This document shows positions 8,707-17,758 of a DNA stretch of 64,000 bases, one piece after another. Under the pieces are notes generated by a model. The model was not told the origin of the DNA. It searched no databases and was given only the letters and a program-made list of their open reading frames with translations. The number at the start of each line of letters is the position of its first letter. Positions within the stretch are counted from its first letter, which is position 1. A program made the translations under genes and the position numbers. This DNA is from Pseudorhodoferax aquiterrae. Lineage in GTDB: Bacteria > Pseudomonadota > Gammaproteobacteria > Burkholderiales > Burkholderiaceae_C. The stretch covers positions 186,001 to 250,000 of the forward strand of contig NZ_BMYK01000004.1 of the NCBI RefSeq assembly GCF_014652235.1, written 5' to 3'.

Positions 8707-9837
8707 TCAGGCGGCCACGAAGCGCTGGAACAGCGCGCCGGGCAGGCGCACGATGCGGCCCTCCAGCTCCAGCTCGAGCAGGCGGGCCTGCAGGCGCGCG
8801 GTCGGCAGGCCGGTGCGGGCCGCCAGTGCATCCAGGCCCATGGGGTCGAAGCCGATGTGGGCCAGCACGTCGTCGTCGGGTGGGGCCTCGGCCGGTGTGG
8901 GGGCGGCGGGCGCTGCGGCCGCCGGACCGAATTCCTCGAGCACGTCCTCGATCCGGGTGACCAGCTTGGCGCCCTGCTGGATCAGCTGGTGGCAACCGCC
9001 GGCCTGCGGCGCATGGATGGAACCCGGGATCGCGAACACCTCCTTGCCCTGTTCCACGGCCAGCCGTGCCGTGATCAGCGAGCCCGAGCGCAGCGCGGCC
9101 TCCACCACCAGCGTGCCGCGGCTGAGTCCGGCGATCAGGCGGTTGCGGCGCGGAAAGTTGGCCGCCAGCGGCGGCGTGCCGAGCGGGTACTCGGACAGCA
9201 GCATGCCGCGCGCCGCGATGGCGCGGGCCAGCGCGAGATGGGCCTTGGGATAGACGCTGTCCAGACCGGTGCCGACGACCGCCACGGTGGCGAGGCCGGG
9301 CGCCTCGTCGGCCATGCCTTCGAGCGCGCCCTCGTGCGCCGCACCGTCCACGCCCAGCGCCAGGCCGGAGACGACGGTCCAGCCGGCGGCGGCCGCGCCG
9401 CGCGCGAACTGCCGCGCATGGGCCATGCCCTGGGGCGTGGGCTTGCGGCTGCCGACGATGGCCAGGCCGCGGCCGCCAGGCGCCACGAACTGTGGCCAGC
9501 GCACGAAGTTGCCGGCGGCATACAGCAGCAACGGCGGATCGGCCATGTGCAGCAGCGTGGCGGGGTAGTCGTTCTGGCCGGGCACCAGCACGCGGCGCTG
9601 CTCGGGCCGTTGCTGCAGCCACTGCCAGGTCTTCTCCAGCAGTTCGGCGTGGCCGGGCGGTGGCGCAGCCAGGTGCCGAAGCTGGCGCGTGTTGACCACC
9701 TGGGCGAGCACGGCGGCGTCCTGCTCGAACACCGCCTGTGGCGTGCCGAACGCCGTCAACAACCGGCGCGCGCTGTCGTTGCCGATCTCCGGCGTGCCCA
9801 GCAGCCGGAGCCAGTGGCCGAGCTCGCTGCGCTCCAT
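8707..9837 (-). CDS. dprA: DNA-processing protein DprA
   Basis: Cytoplasmic protein that binds incoming single-stranded DNA during natural transformation and loads RecA. The 376 residues contain an N-terminal SAM-like helical region (1-80), the Rossmann-like core with the family signature GLAIVGSRKPTPQGM (about 125-140), GWTVVSGLALGVDGAAHEGAL and GTGLDSVYPKAH, then SEYPLGTPP and FPRRNRLIAGLS, and a C-terminal winged-helix DML1-like domain (about 310-370). GGAG lies eight bases before the ATG. It follows the LysM gene by about 25 bases and precedes smg. Confidence 0.95.
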   Translation of the reverse strand: MERSELGHWLRLLGTPEIGNDSARRLLTAFGTPQAVFEQDAAVLAQVVNTRQLRHLAAPPPGHAELLEKTWQWLQQRPEQRRVLVPGQNDYPATLLHMADPPLLLYAAGNFVRWPQFVAPGGRGLAIVGSRKPTPQGMAHARQFARGAAAAGWTVVSGLALGVDGAAHEGALEGMADEAPGLATVAVVGTGLDSVYPKAHLALARAIAARGMLLSEYPLGTPPLAANFPRRNRLIAGLSRGTLVVEAALRSGSLITARLAVEQGKEVFAIPGSIHAPQAGGCHQLIQQGAKLVTRIEDVLEEFGPAAAAPAAPTPAEAPPDDDVLAHIGFDPMGLDALAARTGLPTARLQARLLELELEGRIVRLPGALFQRFVAA

Positions 9838-9862
9838 CGCCCGTGCTCCGGGAAGAAGGCCC

Positions 9863-11062
9863 TCAGCGTGGCGAGACCAGCCGGTCGCCGACCTTGACGC
9901 CGCTCTGGATGTCCAGGATCAGGCCGTAGGACACGCGCTCGAAGGTGCGGAACACCATCAGCATGCCGTTGGTCTCGTCGGGCAGCTTGAGCATGGCCTT
10001 GGCCGGATCGGTGCTGTCCGGCAGGCGCCCGCCGTCGCTGAGCAGCGTGAGCACGTGGCCGCGCTCCAGGCCGTCGCGCGTGCCCTTGTTGATGGCCACC
10101 ACCTGGCTCTGTGCCGCGTTGGTGTTGGAGATGCCGCTGCTGCCGTAGATCGACACCACGCGGCCATCGATGGGGCCGGAGGGGGCATGCGGTACGTAGC
10201 GCGTCAGTGCGGGCGGCGGTTCGGGCAGCAGGCGGTCGCCCACGCGGATGTCTTCCTTGGACACCAGGATGTCCATGGACGCGGGCACCACCTCCACGGT
10301 GGTCTTGCCGTCCTGGTCGGTGATCTCGCGCGTGCCCTCGCCCTGCAGCAGCAGGGCCTTGCCGAGGTAATAGGCCTCGTAGCCCAGCACTTCGCCGGAC
10401 ACCGGGTCCTTGAGCGGCACGGCGTTGCGCACGACGCGGAAGGCCGGCTGGGTGCCCGGCACGGGCGCCAGCGGGAACTCCACCGAGCCGCGGGCGTAGG
10501 CGCGGTCGCCCTTGGCCAGCATGACGCGCTGCTCGCGCGTGGCCACGATGCGCGGCGCGTTCTGCAGTGTGTTTTCCTCGACCACCAGCGATTCGGTCAG
10601 GAAGGGCTCGATGGCGCTGGGCGACAGCGTGGGCAGTGCGCTGTCGGCCAGCGAGGTCGAGCGCACGCGCGGCGACACCCGCACCGTGGCCAGGCCGTCG
10701 GCACCGGGCGCGCGCAGGCTCAGCGTGGCGCGGTCGCCGCTCCTGTGCAGGAACAGCTGCTGGCCCGGGTAGATCAGGTGCGGGTTGCGGATCTCCTGCA
10801 GGTTCATGCCCCACAACTCGGGCCAGCGCCAGGGCCGCGCCAGGAACAGGCCGGAGATGCCCCACAGCGTGTCGCCGCTCTTGACCGTGTAGCTGTCCGG
10901 CGCGTTGGGCGCCAGCTCCGACAGCGCCACGCCGCGCTGTGCCACCTGGGTGGCGGTGCCGCGCTGTGCAGGGGTGACCGGCAGATTCTGGGCATGGGCG
11001 GGCGCGGCCAGCAGGGCGGTCGCGGCGGCCAGCGCGGCGATTCCCAGGCTGTGGTTGGTCAT
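9863..11062 (-). CDS. LysM domain-containing secreted protein
   Basis: Probably a periplasmic or outer-surface peptidoglycan-binding protein; family members upstream of dprA are common in Burkholderiales. An Ala-rich signal peptide (about residues 1-25, ending APAHA before QNLPV) is followed by a single LysM motif (SYTVKSGDTLWGISGLFL to HLIYPGQQLFL, about 55-105). The rest is a long beta-rich region with no catalytic motif that I recognise. The ATG at 11062 gives a normal signal peptide; an in-frame ATG at 11080 is equally possible. First gene of the leftward block with dprA and smg, divergent from def across about 180 bases. Confidence 0.85.
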   Translation of the reverse strand: MTNHSLGIAALAAATALLAAPAHAQNLPVTPAQRGTATQVAQRGVALSELAPNAPDSYTVKSGDTLWGISGLFLARPWRWPELWGMNLQEIRNPHLIYPGQQLFLHRSGDRATLSLRAPGADGLATVRVSPRVRSTSLADSALPTLSPSAIEPFLTESLVVEENTLQNAPRIVATREQRVMLAKGDRAYARGSVEFPLAPVPGTQPAFRVVRNAVPLKDPVSGEVLGYEAYYLGKALLLQGEGTREITDQDGKTTVEVVPASMDILVSKEDIRVGDRLLPEPPPALTRYVPHAPSGPIDGRVVSIYGSSGISNTNAAQSQVVAINKGTRDGLERGHVLTLLSDGGRLPDSTDPAKAMLKLPDETNGMLMVFRTFERVSYGLILDIQSGVKVGDRLVSPR

Positions 11063-11141
11063 GCGTTGCACCGGAAACATCCTTTGAGCGAAGCGTGATG
11101 GTGGCCGCGCCGTTCGGAAATCGCGCGAAAGATCCCAATCA

Positions 11142-11170
11142 ATTGTGCGCGTGAGCCCCTGATCGGACAA
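11142..11170 (-). promoter_or_regulatory. Promoter candidate for LysM-dprA-smg
   Basis: On the minus strand TTGTCC (11170-11165), a 17-base spacer, and CACAAT (11147-11142) make a reasonable sigma-70 promoter, about 80 bases upstream of the LysM start in the divergent gap with def. Confidence 0.45.
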
Positions 11171-11245
11171 CGATTATTGCCCCGGCCGTCCAGGCGCCCC
11201 GCCAAAAGTGGCGAAAATAGCCACAACTCCGACCTCAGCGTTTCC

Positions 11246-11764
11246 ATGGCCCTGCTCCCGATTCTTCAATTCCCTGACGCCAGGCTGCACAAGGTGGCCA
11301 AGCCGGTGGCGGCCGTGGACGACCGCATCAAGGCCTTGCTGGCCGACATGCTGGAAACCATGTACGACGCCAAGGGCATCGGCCTGGCCGCCACCCAGGT
11401 CGACGTGCACGAGCGCGTGATCGTGATCGACGTGTCCGAAGAGCGCGACCAGCCGCTGGTGCTGATCAACCCCGAGATCACCTGGGCCAGTCCGGAACGC
11501 GAGATCGGCGAAGAGGGTTGCCTGTCGGTCCCCGGCATCTACGACGGCGTCGAGCGCGCCAGCCGCATCCGCGTGCAGGCCCTGGATGGCGAGGGCCAGT
11601 CCCGCAGCATCGAGGCCGAGGGCCTGCTGGCCGTCTGCATCCAGCACGAGATGGACCACCTGCTGGGCAAGGTCTTCGTCGAGTACCTGTCGCCGCTCAA
11701 GCGCAACCGCATCAAGACCAAGATGCTCAAGGCCCAGCGCGACCTGGCGCGCGACGCGGCCTGA
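11246..11764 (+). CDS. def: Peptide deformylase
   Basis: Removes the formyl group from the N-terminal methionine of nascent proteins, using a bound metal ion (usually iron). The 172 residues have all three family motifs: GIGLAATQ (44-51), EGCLS (90-94, metal ligand Cys92) and HEMDH (134-138, ligands His134 and His138, catalytic Glu135). [11 protein letters not shown] is the normal start; the open frame upstream is ignored. It forms a plus-strand block with the BamE-like gene (4-base gap) and fmt, linking removal and addition of the formyl group. Confidence 0.97.
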   Translation: MALLPILQFPDARLHKVAKPVAAVDDRIKALLADMLETMYDAKGIGLAATQVDVHERVIVIDVSEERDQPLVLINPEITWASPEREIGEEGCLSVPGIYDGVERASRIRVQALDGEGQSRSIEAEGLLAVCIQHEMDHLLGKVFVEYLSPLKRNRIKTKMLKAQRDLARDAA

Positions 11765-11768
11765 GCCC

Positions 11769-12239
11769 ATGCTGCGCCTGCTTGCCGCCATGCTGCCTTT
11801 GCTGCTGGCGGCCTGCGCCAGCGTGCAGCCCGGCATGACGCGTGAACAGGTGCTCTCGTCCTGGGGCCAGCCCACGCGCAGCGTGGCCTTGCGCGACGGC
11901 CAGCGCCTGCAGTACTCCCAGCAGCCGTCGGGCCAGCGGGTCTTCATGGTCGACCTCGACGCCGCGGGCCAGGTGCGCAGCGTGCGCCAGGTCATGACGC
12001 GCAGCGCGTTCGCGCGCATCGCCACCGATGGCTCGTGGAGCCGCGCCGATGTCGAGCGCGAGTTCGGCCCCGCGCCCGACAACGAGCGCGTGGCCAGCTG
12101 GAACGGCCCCATCCTGACCTACCGCTGGCGCGAAGGCATGATCGACCTGTACTACTGGGTTTACCTGGACTCCGCCGGCGTGGTGCGCCGTGCCCACGAG
12201 GGCGTGGACTGGCGCAACATGCGGCACACCATCAACTGA
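11769..12239 (+). CDS. BamE/SmpA-OmlA-like outer-membrane lipoprotein
   Basis: A 156-residue predicted lipoprotein with a short signal sequence and lipobox LLAAC (Cys16). Directly after the cysteine, SVQPGMTREQVLSSWGQPT is the hallmark of the SmpA/OmlA (BamE-like) fold, and the second half repeats the same pattern (SWSRADVEREFGPA). It is therefore related to BamE but is probably not the assembly factor itself, which is normally encoded elsewhere. Sandwiched between def and fmt with gaps of only a few bases, so almost certainly co-transcribed. Confidence 0.75.
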   Translation: MLRLLAAMLPLLLAACASVQPGMTREQVLSSWGQPTRSVALRDGQRLQYSQQPSGQRVFMVDLDAAGQVRSVRQVMTRSAFARIATDGSWSRADVEREFGPAPDNERVASWNGPILTYRWREGMIDLYYWVYLDSAGVVRRAHEGVDWRNMRHTIN

Positions 12240-12242
12240 TCC

Positions 12243-13193
12243 ATGCGCATCGTTTTTGCGGGCACACCCGAGTTCGCCCGGGTGGCCCTGGCGGCCCTGC
12301 ACGCCCACGGTTTCGAGATTCCCCTCGTCCTGACCCAGCCCGACCGGCCCGCTGGCCGCGGCATGAAGCTGCAGGCCTCGCCGGTCAAGCAGTTCGCGCT
12401 GGAGCACGGCTGGCCCGTGGCCCAGCTGCGCAGCCTGCGCCTGGACGGCAAGTACCCCGATGACGCCGCCGCCGCGCGCGAGGCCTTGCTGGCTGCGCGG
12501 CCGGACGCCATGGTCGTCGCCGCCTACGGCCTGATCCTGCCCCAATGGGTGCTGGACCTGCCGCGCCTGGGCTGCCTGAACATCCACGCCAGCCTGCTGC
12601 CGCGCTGGCGCGGCGCGGCGCCCATCCACCGGGCCATCGAGGCCGGCGACGCCGAGAGCGGCGTGACCATCATGCAGATGGATGCCGGCCTGGACACCGG
12701 CGACATGCTCATCGACGAGTCGCTCGCCATCGGCGAGGACAGCACGGCCCAGCTGCACGACCGCCTGGCCGCGCTGGGCGGGCGCCTGGTCGTCGAGGCT
12801 TTGCGCCAGGCCGAGGCCGGCCGCCTGCAGCCCCGGCCGCAACCGGCCGACGGCATCACCTACGCCCACAAGATCGAGAAGTCCGAGGCACCGATCGACT
12901 GGCGCCTGCCGGCCGCGGCCATCGCGCGCCGCCTGCGCGCCTTCGACCCGTTCCCCGGCGCGACCACGGAGCTCGGCGGCGAGACGCTCAAGTGCTGGGC
13001 CGGCCGCGTGCTGCCCGAACCGACCGAGCAGCCGCCCGGCACCGTGCTGGCGGCCGACGCCGCCGGCCTGGCCGTGGCCACGGGCGAGGGCGTGCTGCTG
13101 CTGACCGAGTTGCAGCGTGCCGGCGGCAAGCGGCTGCCGGCCGCGGCCGTGCTGGCGGGCTTTGCCGTCCAGCGCGGCCAGGTGCTGGGCTGA
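12243..13193 (+). CDS. fmt: Methionyl-tRNA formyltransferase
   Basis: Formylates initiator methionyl-tRNA using 10-formyltetrahydrofolate. The 316 residues match the family (about 315). The start reads [16 protein letters not shown]; the formyl-THF site is shown by [21 protein letters not shown] (about 107-127), with the catalytic Asn-His-Asp set (NIH and later DAGLDTGDM). The C-terminal domain after about 210 binds tRNA. Its stop overlaps the ATG of azlC by one base. Confidence 0.97.
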   Translation: MRIVFAGTPEFARVALAALHAHGFEIPLVLTQPDRPAGRGMKLQASPVKQFALEHGWPVAQLRSLRLDGKYPDDAAAAREALLAARPDAMVVAAYGLILPQWVLDLPRLGCLNIHASLLPRWRGAAPIHRAIEAGDAESGVTIMQMDAGLDTGDMLIDESLAIGEDSTAQLHDRLAALGGRLVVEALRQAEAGRLQPRPQPADGITYAHKIEKSEAPIDWRLPAAAIARRLRAFDPFPGATTELGGETLKCWAGRVLPEPTEQPPGTVLAADAAGLAVATGEGVLLLTELQRAGGKRLPAAAVLAGFAVQRGQVLG

Positions 13194-13933
13194 TGTTCTG
13201 GTCGGCCGAGATCCGGCGCCGGCCGGCGTTCGACGAGGCCTGGCGCGAGATGCTGCCCGTGGCCATGGGCATCGGTGCCTGGGGACTCATGACGGGCGTG
13301 GCCATGCTCAAGTCCGGCCTGTCGGTGGTCGAGGCCGTGGCCATGACGCTGCTGGTCTACGCCGGCAGCTCGCAGCTGGCGGCGCTGCCGCTGCTGGTCG
13401 CCGGCGCGCCGTTCTGGGTCATCCTGGCCACCGGCTTCTGCGTGAACCTGCGCTTCGTGGTGTTCAGCCTGCACCTGCGCCCGTACCTGCTGCACATGCC
13501 GCGCTGGCGCCGCCTGCTGCACGGCTACCTGACGGCCGACATGAGCTATGCGATGTTCACGCGCCGCTACCCCGCGCCCGGCACCACGCCGGCCGAGTTG
13601 CAGGCGCAGGAGGCCTTCCTGACCGGCGGCTACTGCGTGACCTGGATCGCCTGGATGGGCATGAGCCTCATCGGCATCGCGCTGGCCAACTTCATCCCCT
13701 CGCACTGGGGCCTGGGTTTTGCCGGCGTGCTGAGCCTGCTGGCCATCGTGTGCTCGATGGCCACCACGCGGCTGCGCATCCTGGCCGCGCTGATCGCCGC
13801 GGCCACGGCCGTGGCGGCCTACGCGCTGCCGCTCAAGCTCAACATCGTCGCAGGCATCGGCACGGCCGTGCTGGTCTGCTTCTGGCTCGAAAAGCAGCTG
13901 GGCCTGAACCCGGACGAGGAAGACGCCAAGTGA
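13193..13933 (+). CDS. azlC: AzlC family branched-chain amino-acid exporter, large subunit
   Basis: A 246-residue integral membrane protein with about seven to eight hydrophobic helices; the AzlC signature is the N-terminal LPVAMGIGAWGLMTGVAMLKSG and LLVYAGSSQLAALPLL. With AzlD it probably exports branched-chain amino acids or analogues. The ATG overlaps the fmt stop (TGATG) and its own stop overlaps the azlD GTG, so translation is likely coupled across fmt-azlC-azlD. Confidence 0.88.
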   Translation: MFWSAEIRRRPAFDEAWREMLPVAMGIGAWGLMTGVAMLKSGLSVVEAVAMTLLVYAGSSQLAALPLLVAGAPFWVILATGFCVNLRFVVFSLHLRPYLLHMPRWRRLLHGYLTADMSYAMFTRRYPAPGTTPAELQAQEAFLTGGYCVTWIAWMGMSLIGIALANFIPSHWGLGFAGVLSLLAIVCSMATTRLRILAALIAAATAVAAYALPLKLNIVAGIGTAVLVCFWLEKQLGLNPDEEDAK

Positions 13934-14271
13934 GCGGCACGACCGACCTGTGGACCCTGGCCGTCATCGTCGGCCTGGCCGGCATCACCGTGCTCACACG
14001 CTGCTTCTTCTTCATCCTGGACCGCCCCTGGGGGCTGCCCGACTGGGCGCACCGCGCGCTGCACTACGCGCCGGTGGCGGCGCTGGCCGCCGTGGTGCTG
14101 CCCGAGGTGGTGATGACGAATGGCCACTTCGTCAGCACCTGGCAGGACGCACGCCTGTACGCGGCCGTGGTCGGCGCGGCCTGGTACTTCTGGCGCGGCG
14201 GCGGCGTGCTGGGCACCATGCTGGTGGGCATGGCGGTGTACCTGCCATTGCACCTGGGGCTGGGCTGGTAG
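13930..14271 (+). CDS. azlD: AzlD domain-containing small exporter subunit
   Basis: A 113-residue membrane protein with three to four hydrophobic helices, the small partner of AzlC. It begins with GTG at 13930 inside the azlC stop (GTGA overlap), giving MSGTTDLWTLAVIVGLAGITVLTRCFF when the start codon is read as Met. The LTRCFFF and HYAPVAALAAVVLPE segments are typical of AzlD. Last gene of the def-fmt block; pgk follows after 51 bases with its own promoter. Confidence 0.87.
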   Translation: MSGTTDLWTLAVIVGLAGITVLTRCFFFILDRPWGLPDWAHRALHYAPVAALAAVVLPEVVMTNGHFVSTWQDARLYAAVVGAAWYFWRGGGVLGTMLVGMAVYLPLHLGLGW

Positions 14272-14281
14272 GGCTGGTTTC

Positions 14282-14287
14282 TACAAT
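14282..14287 (+). promoter_or_regulatory. -10-like hexamer upstream of pgk
   Basis: TACAAT ends 35 bases before the pgk ATG in the short azlD-pgk gap. No clear -35 element. Confidence 0.4.
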
Positions 14288-14322
14288 GGTCGGCTGTTGT
14301 CCACCATCCCTACCACTACACC

Positions 14323-15516
14323 ATGAACGTTCTCCGCTTCTCCGACCTGTGTGCCCAAGGCAAGGCCGCCGGCCAGCGCGTCTTCATCCGCGCCGACCTC
14401 AACGTGCCGCAGGACGACGCCGGCAACATCACCGAGGACACGCGCGTGCGTGCTTCCGTGCCCTGCATCCGCATGGCGCTGGACGCCGGCGCGGCCGTGA
14501 TGGTGACCTCGCACCTGGGCCGCCCGACCGAAGGCGCGTTCAAGCCCGAGGACTCGCTGGCCCCGGTGGCCAAGCGCCTGGGTGAATTGCTGGGCCGCGA
14601 GGTGCCGCTGGTCGCGAACTGGGTCGACGGCGTGCAGGTGCAGCCCGGCCAGGTCGTGCTGCTGGAGAACTGCCGCGTCAACAAGGGCGAGAAGAAGAAC
14701 GACGAGGCGCTGGCGAAGAAGCTCGCCGCGCTGTGCGACATCTACGTGAACGATGCCTTCGGCACGGCCCACCGCGCCGAGGCCACGACCTACGGCATCG
14801 CCCAGTTCGCCAAGACCGCCAGCGCCGGCCCGCTGCTGGCGGCCGAGATCGACGCCATCACCAAGGCGCTGGCCAGCCCCAAGCGCCCGCTGATCGCCAT
14901 CGTGGCCGGCTCCAAGGTCAGCACCAAGCTGACCATCCTGCAGTCACTGGCCAAGAACGTGGACGGCCTCGTCGTCGGTGGCGGCATCGCCAACACCTTC
15001 CTGCTGGCGGCCGGCCTGCCGATCGGCAAGAGCCTGGCCGAGCCCGACCTGGTCGGCGAGGCCAAGGCCGTGATCGAGGCCATGAAGGCGCGCGGCGCCG
15101 AGGTGCCGATCCCCGAGGACGTGGTCACGGCCAAGGCCTTCGCGGCCGACGCGCCGGCCACCGTCAAGGCCGCGGCCGACGTGGCGGCGGACGACCTGAT
15201 CCTGGACATCGGCCCCAAGACCGCGGCCCGCCTGGCGGCCCAGCTCAAGGCGGCCGGCACCATCGTCTGGAACGGCCCGGTCGGCGTGTTCGAGTTTGAC
15301 GCGTTCGCCAAGGGCACGGAGGCGATCGCGCGTGCCGTGGCCGAGAGCAGCGCGTTCAGCATCGCCGGCGGTGGCGACACGCTGGCGGCGATCGCCAAGT
15401 ACGGCATCGAGAAAGATGTGGGCTACATCTCCACGGGCGGCGGCGCCTTCCTCGAAGTGCTGGAGGGCAAGACCCTGCCGGCCTTCGAGATCCTGTCCAG
15501 GCGCGCCGCCGGCTGA
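14323..15516 (+). CDS. pgk: Phosphoglycerate kinase
   Basis: Transfers phosphate from 1,3-bisphosphoglycerate to ADP in glycolysis (reversible in gluconeogenesis). The 397 residues match the family. Visible motifs: RADLNVP near the N-terminus (phosphoglycerate site), TSHLGRP, the NDAFGTAHR signature (about 145-155), a hinge with [16 protein letters not shown], and the nucleotide-binding [12 protein letters not shown] near the C-terminus. It heads a region with pyk, a class I aldolase and purine genes. Its stop directly abuts the stop of the convergent DUF3014 gene, with no intervening base. Confidence 0.97.
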   Translation: MNVLRFSDLCAQGKAAGQRVFIRADLNVPQDDAGNITEDTRVRASVPCIRMALDAGAAVMVTSHLGRPTEGAFKPEDSLAPVAKRLGELLGREVPLVANWVDGVQVQPGQVVLLENCRVNKGEKKNDEALAKKLAALCDIYVNDAFGTAHRAEATTYGIAQFAKTASAGPLLAAEIDAITKALASPKRPLIAIVAGSKVSTKLTILQSLAKNVDGLVVGGGIANTFLLAAGLPIGKSLAEPDLVGEAKAVIEAMKARGAEVPIPEDVVTAKAFAADAPATVKAAADVAADDLILDIGPKTAARLAAQLKAAGTIVWNGPVGVFEFDAFAKGTEAIARAVAESSAFSIAGGGDTLAAIAKYGIEKDVGYISTGGGAFLEVLEGKTLPAFEILSRRAAG

Positions 15517-16455
15517 TCAGCGCGGCGCCGAGGCCGCCGAGGCGGTCGATGGGGCCGGCGCCGAGAGCACCGGCGCGGTGGCTGCACCCGCGGCCACCAG
15601 CCGGCGCAGCTTGGTCAGCAGGGTCTTGGCCCGCTTGGCATTGGCCGGGCCCATGCGCACCAGCATCTTCTGGCCGGCCGACAGCGATTGCAGCTGCGGA
15701 TCGGCGAACTCCCAGCGCACCCAGGGGCGCGGGTCGGCCACCTCGCCGCGCACCTCGAGCAGGCGCACGGCCAGCGGGCCCTGCGGTTCCGGGGCTTGCA
15801 ACAGGTGGTCCAGCACGGCGACGAGCCGGTCGTTGAAGTAGCGGCCCGGGTAGCCCAGCTCCTCGTAGGCCTGCTGGAACAGCGGGTAGAGCCGGCCGTA
15901 GAGCTGCACCGCACGCTCCAGCGGAATGGCCTCGGCGAAGGACAGCAGCGCGCCATAGCGGCCGGCATTGGTCGGCGCGACGACGGCCTGTTCTCCCTCT
16001 CCCTGCACCAGGAAGCGCTGCGGTGTGGGCTGGACCGGCCACAGCCGGGCCGGCGCGCTGGCGCGCGGCAGGTTGTCCACGGTGGCGACCACCCGGCGCA
16101 CGAAGCCGTCCGTCAGCAGCAGGGCCTGCACAGGGCCGCGGCCCAGCAACTCGACCAGGGCATCGGTGACCGCGCCGTCGGCCTCGGCCAGGGCGGGCAA
16201 GGGCTGGCCCTGGGGCTGCGGCACCTCGATGGGATGTTGCGGCCCGGAGGCCGCGGCCTGCGGCGGCGGGGTGCTGGCCGCGGGCTCCGCGGGAGCCGAC
16301 ACCACAGGCGCCGGTGCGGGCGGCGCCGGCTCGGCAGGCCGGCCCCAGAACCACCAGGCGCCACCGGCCGCCAGCGCGAGCGCCAGCAGCCCCAGCATCC
16401 AGGACGAACCCGATGCGCGGGGCGGGTGCAGGTCGCGGTGGTCGGGGGCGGGCAT
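15517..16455 (-). CDS. DUF3014 domain-containing membrane-anchored protein
   Basis: A 312-residue protein with a single N-terminal membrane helix (about 20-40), a Pro/Ala-rich linker (about 42-80) and a C-terminal domain I recognise as DUF3014. Conserved stretches include GLLT/LLTDGFVRRVVATVDNLPR and PLFQQAYEELGYPGRYFNDRL. It is probably anchored in the inner membrane facing the periplasm; the function is unknown. AAAGGA lies seven bases before the ATG. It lies tail to tail with pgk. Confidence 0.78.
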   Translation of the reverse strand: MPAPDHRDLHPPRASGSSWMLGLLALALAAGGAWWFWGRPAEPAPPAPAPVVSAPAEPAASTPPPQAAASGPQHPIEVPQPQGQPLPALAEADGAVTDALVELLGRGPVQALLLTDGFVRRVVATVDNLPRASAPARLWPVQPTPQRFLVQGEGEQAVVAPTNAGRYGALLSFAEAIPLERAVQLYGRLYPLFQQAYEELGYPGRYFNDRLVAVLDHLLQAPEPQGPLAVRLLEVRGEVADPRPWVRWEFADPQLQSLSAGQKMLVRMGPANAKRAKTLLTKLRRLVAAGAATAPVLSAPAPSTASAASAPR

Positions 16456-16524
16456 GCGGTTCCTTTCAGTGGCTGGCCCTGTGATCCTCGCACGGCCCGC
16501 GCGTTCCCCCTGCGCTGCCTGGGG

Positions 16525-17625
16525 TCAAGCCGCGATGGCGGCAGGGCGGCCCTGGAAGTCGGTCCAGCACTGGCGCGAGAAGTCGTACAGCTTGCAGGCC
16601 CGCGCGGTGGCGAAGTACCACTTCCACGAGAAACGCTGGACGATGATGCGCTCGGGCAGCAGTTGCTCGAGCACGGCCTGGGCCTCCTTGAGCTTGTACA
16701 AGGGGATGCTCATGTCCACGTGGTGCGCCGTGTGCTCCATGATGTGGTGGATCAGTGCGCCGATCCGCAGCGGGAAGGTCAGGTGCACGGTGGTCGAGAC
16801 GAAGGGCTGGGCGCGCTGCCAGGCCGCCTTGTCGTCGTGCCACTTGACCTTCACGTGGGTGTGGTGGCCATAGATCACGAAGCCCATCATGTGGAACCAG
16901 AACACCATGGGCACGACGAAGCCCAGCAGCAGCACGCGCCAGACGGCCTGGTCGGTGGCCACGGCGCCGGCGACCAGCGCGGCGATCCACAGCGCCGCGA
17001 AGCCCGTCACGAGCAGGCAGTCGCGCGTGAAGACCGGCCGGTAGCTGTTGCCCATGCCGCTGCGGCGCGGGAACATCATCTTCTTCCACCAGATCTCCAC
17101 CATGTAGTACAGACCCGGCCCCCAGCCGCTGCGGTAGATGCGCTCGCACAGCCGGCGCAGCGGCGGCATGGCGCGGTACTCGGCCTGCGTGGCCGGAGCC
17201 CACACGAAGTCCACGCCCTTGAGGTTGGTGAAACCGTGGTGCACCACGTTGTGGCCCATGTCCCACAGGCTGTAGGCCGTCAGCGAGGGCAGGAAGGCGA
17301 TGCGGCCCAGCCAGCGGTTGAGCCGGCGGTGCGGCGTGAGGCTCTGGTGGCAGGCGTCGTGGCCGATGATGAACAGCCGGCCGATGACGAAGCCGGCCGC
17401 CAGCGCACTGGCCAGCTGCAGCCACCAGGTGGGCAACTGCACGGTGCCGGCGATGAGCGCGGCGAACAGCGCGAGGTCCAGCGCCAGCAGCCAGAGCGCG
17501 CGCAGCGTGCTGCGCTGGACGATGGGCGCCAGCCAGCCGCGGATCGTCTTGCGGTGCGGCAGCGGGGCGTCGGGCGCCAGCGGCGCGGGTAGTTCCGGCC
17601 GGGCCGGATCGAGAGGGCTTTGCAT
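16525..17625 (-). CDS. Membrane fatty acid desaturase
   Basis: A 366-residue integral membrane di-iron enzyme that likely inserts a double bond in acyl chains. The three histidine boxes are present: GHDACH (89-93), GHNVVHH (125-130) and HTAHH near residue 290-300, separated by hydrophobic helices (about 41-60, 68-87, 108-122, and a pair around 195-245). The MQSPLDPARP start at 17625 is assumed; the frame is open further upstream and no clear Shine-Dalgarno site marks it. Divergent from pyk. Substrate (phospholipid or acyl-CoA) cannot be told from sequence. Confidence 0.85.
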   Translation of the reverse strand: MQSPLDPARPELPAPLAPDAPLPHRKTIRGWLAPIVQRSTLRALWLLALDLALFAALIAGTVQLPTWWLQLASALAAGFVIGRLFIIGHDACHQSLTPHRRLNRWLGRIAFLPSLTAYSLWDMGHNVVHHGFTNLKGVDFVWAPATQAEYRAMPPLRRLCERIYRSGWGPGLYYMVEIWWKKMMFPRRSGMGNSYRPVFTRDCLLVTGFAALWIAALVAGAVATDQAVWRVLLLGFVVPMVFWFHMMGFVIYGHHTHVKVKWHDDKAAWQRAQPFVSTTVHLTFPLRIGALIHHIMEHTAHHVDMSIPLYKLKEAQAVLEQLLPERIIVQRFSWKWYFATARACKLYDFSRQCWTDFQGRPAAIAA

Positions 17626-17743
17626 GAACGGAGCGGTGCGGTCGAACGAAAGGCCCGCACCGTAGCGCAGCCGCCGCGGCAGGGTTGTGATGGAGGTCAA
17701 AGCCGCGCTGATCTGTCGCACCGCCATGTGAGAATGGCCGCGA

Positions 17744-17750
17744 CAAGGAG
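17744..17750 (+). promoter_or_regulatory. Strong ribosome-binding site of pyk
   Basis: AAGGAGA lies eight bases before the pyk ATG at 17759, unusually strong for this window. Confidence 0.7.
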
Positions 17751-17758
17751 ACTCACGC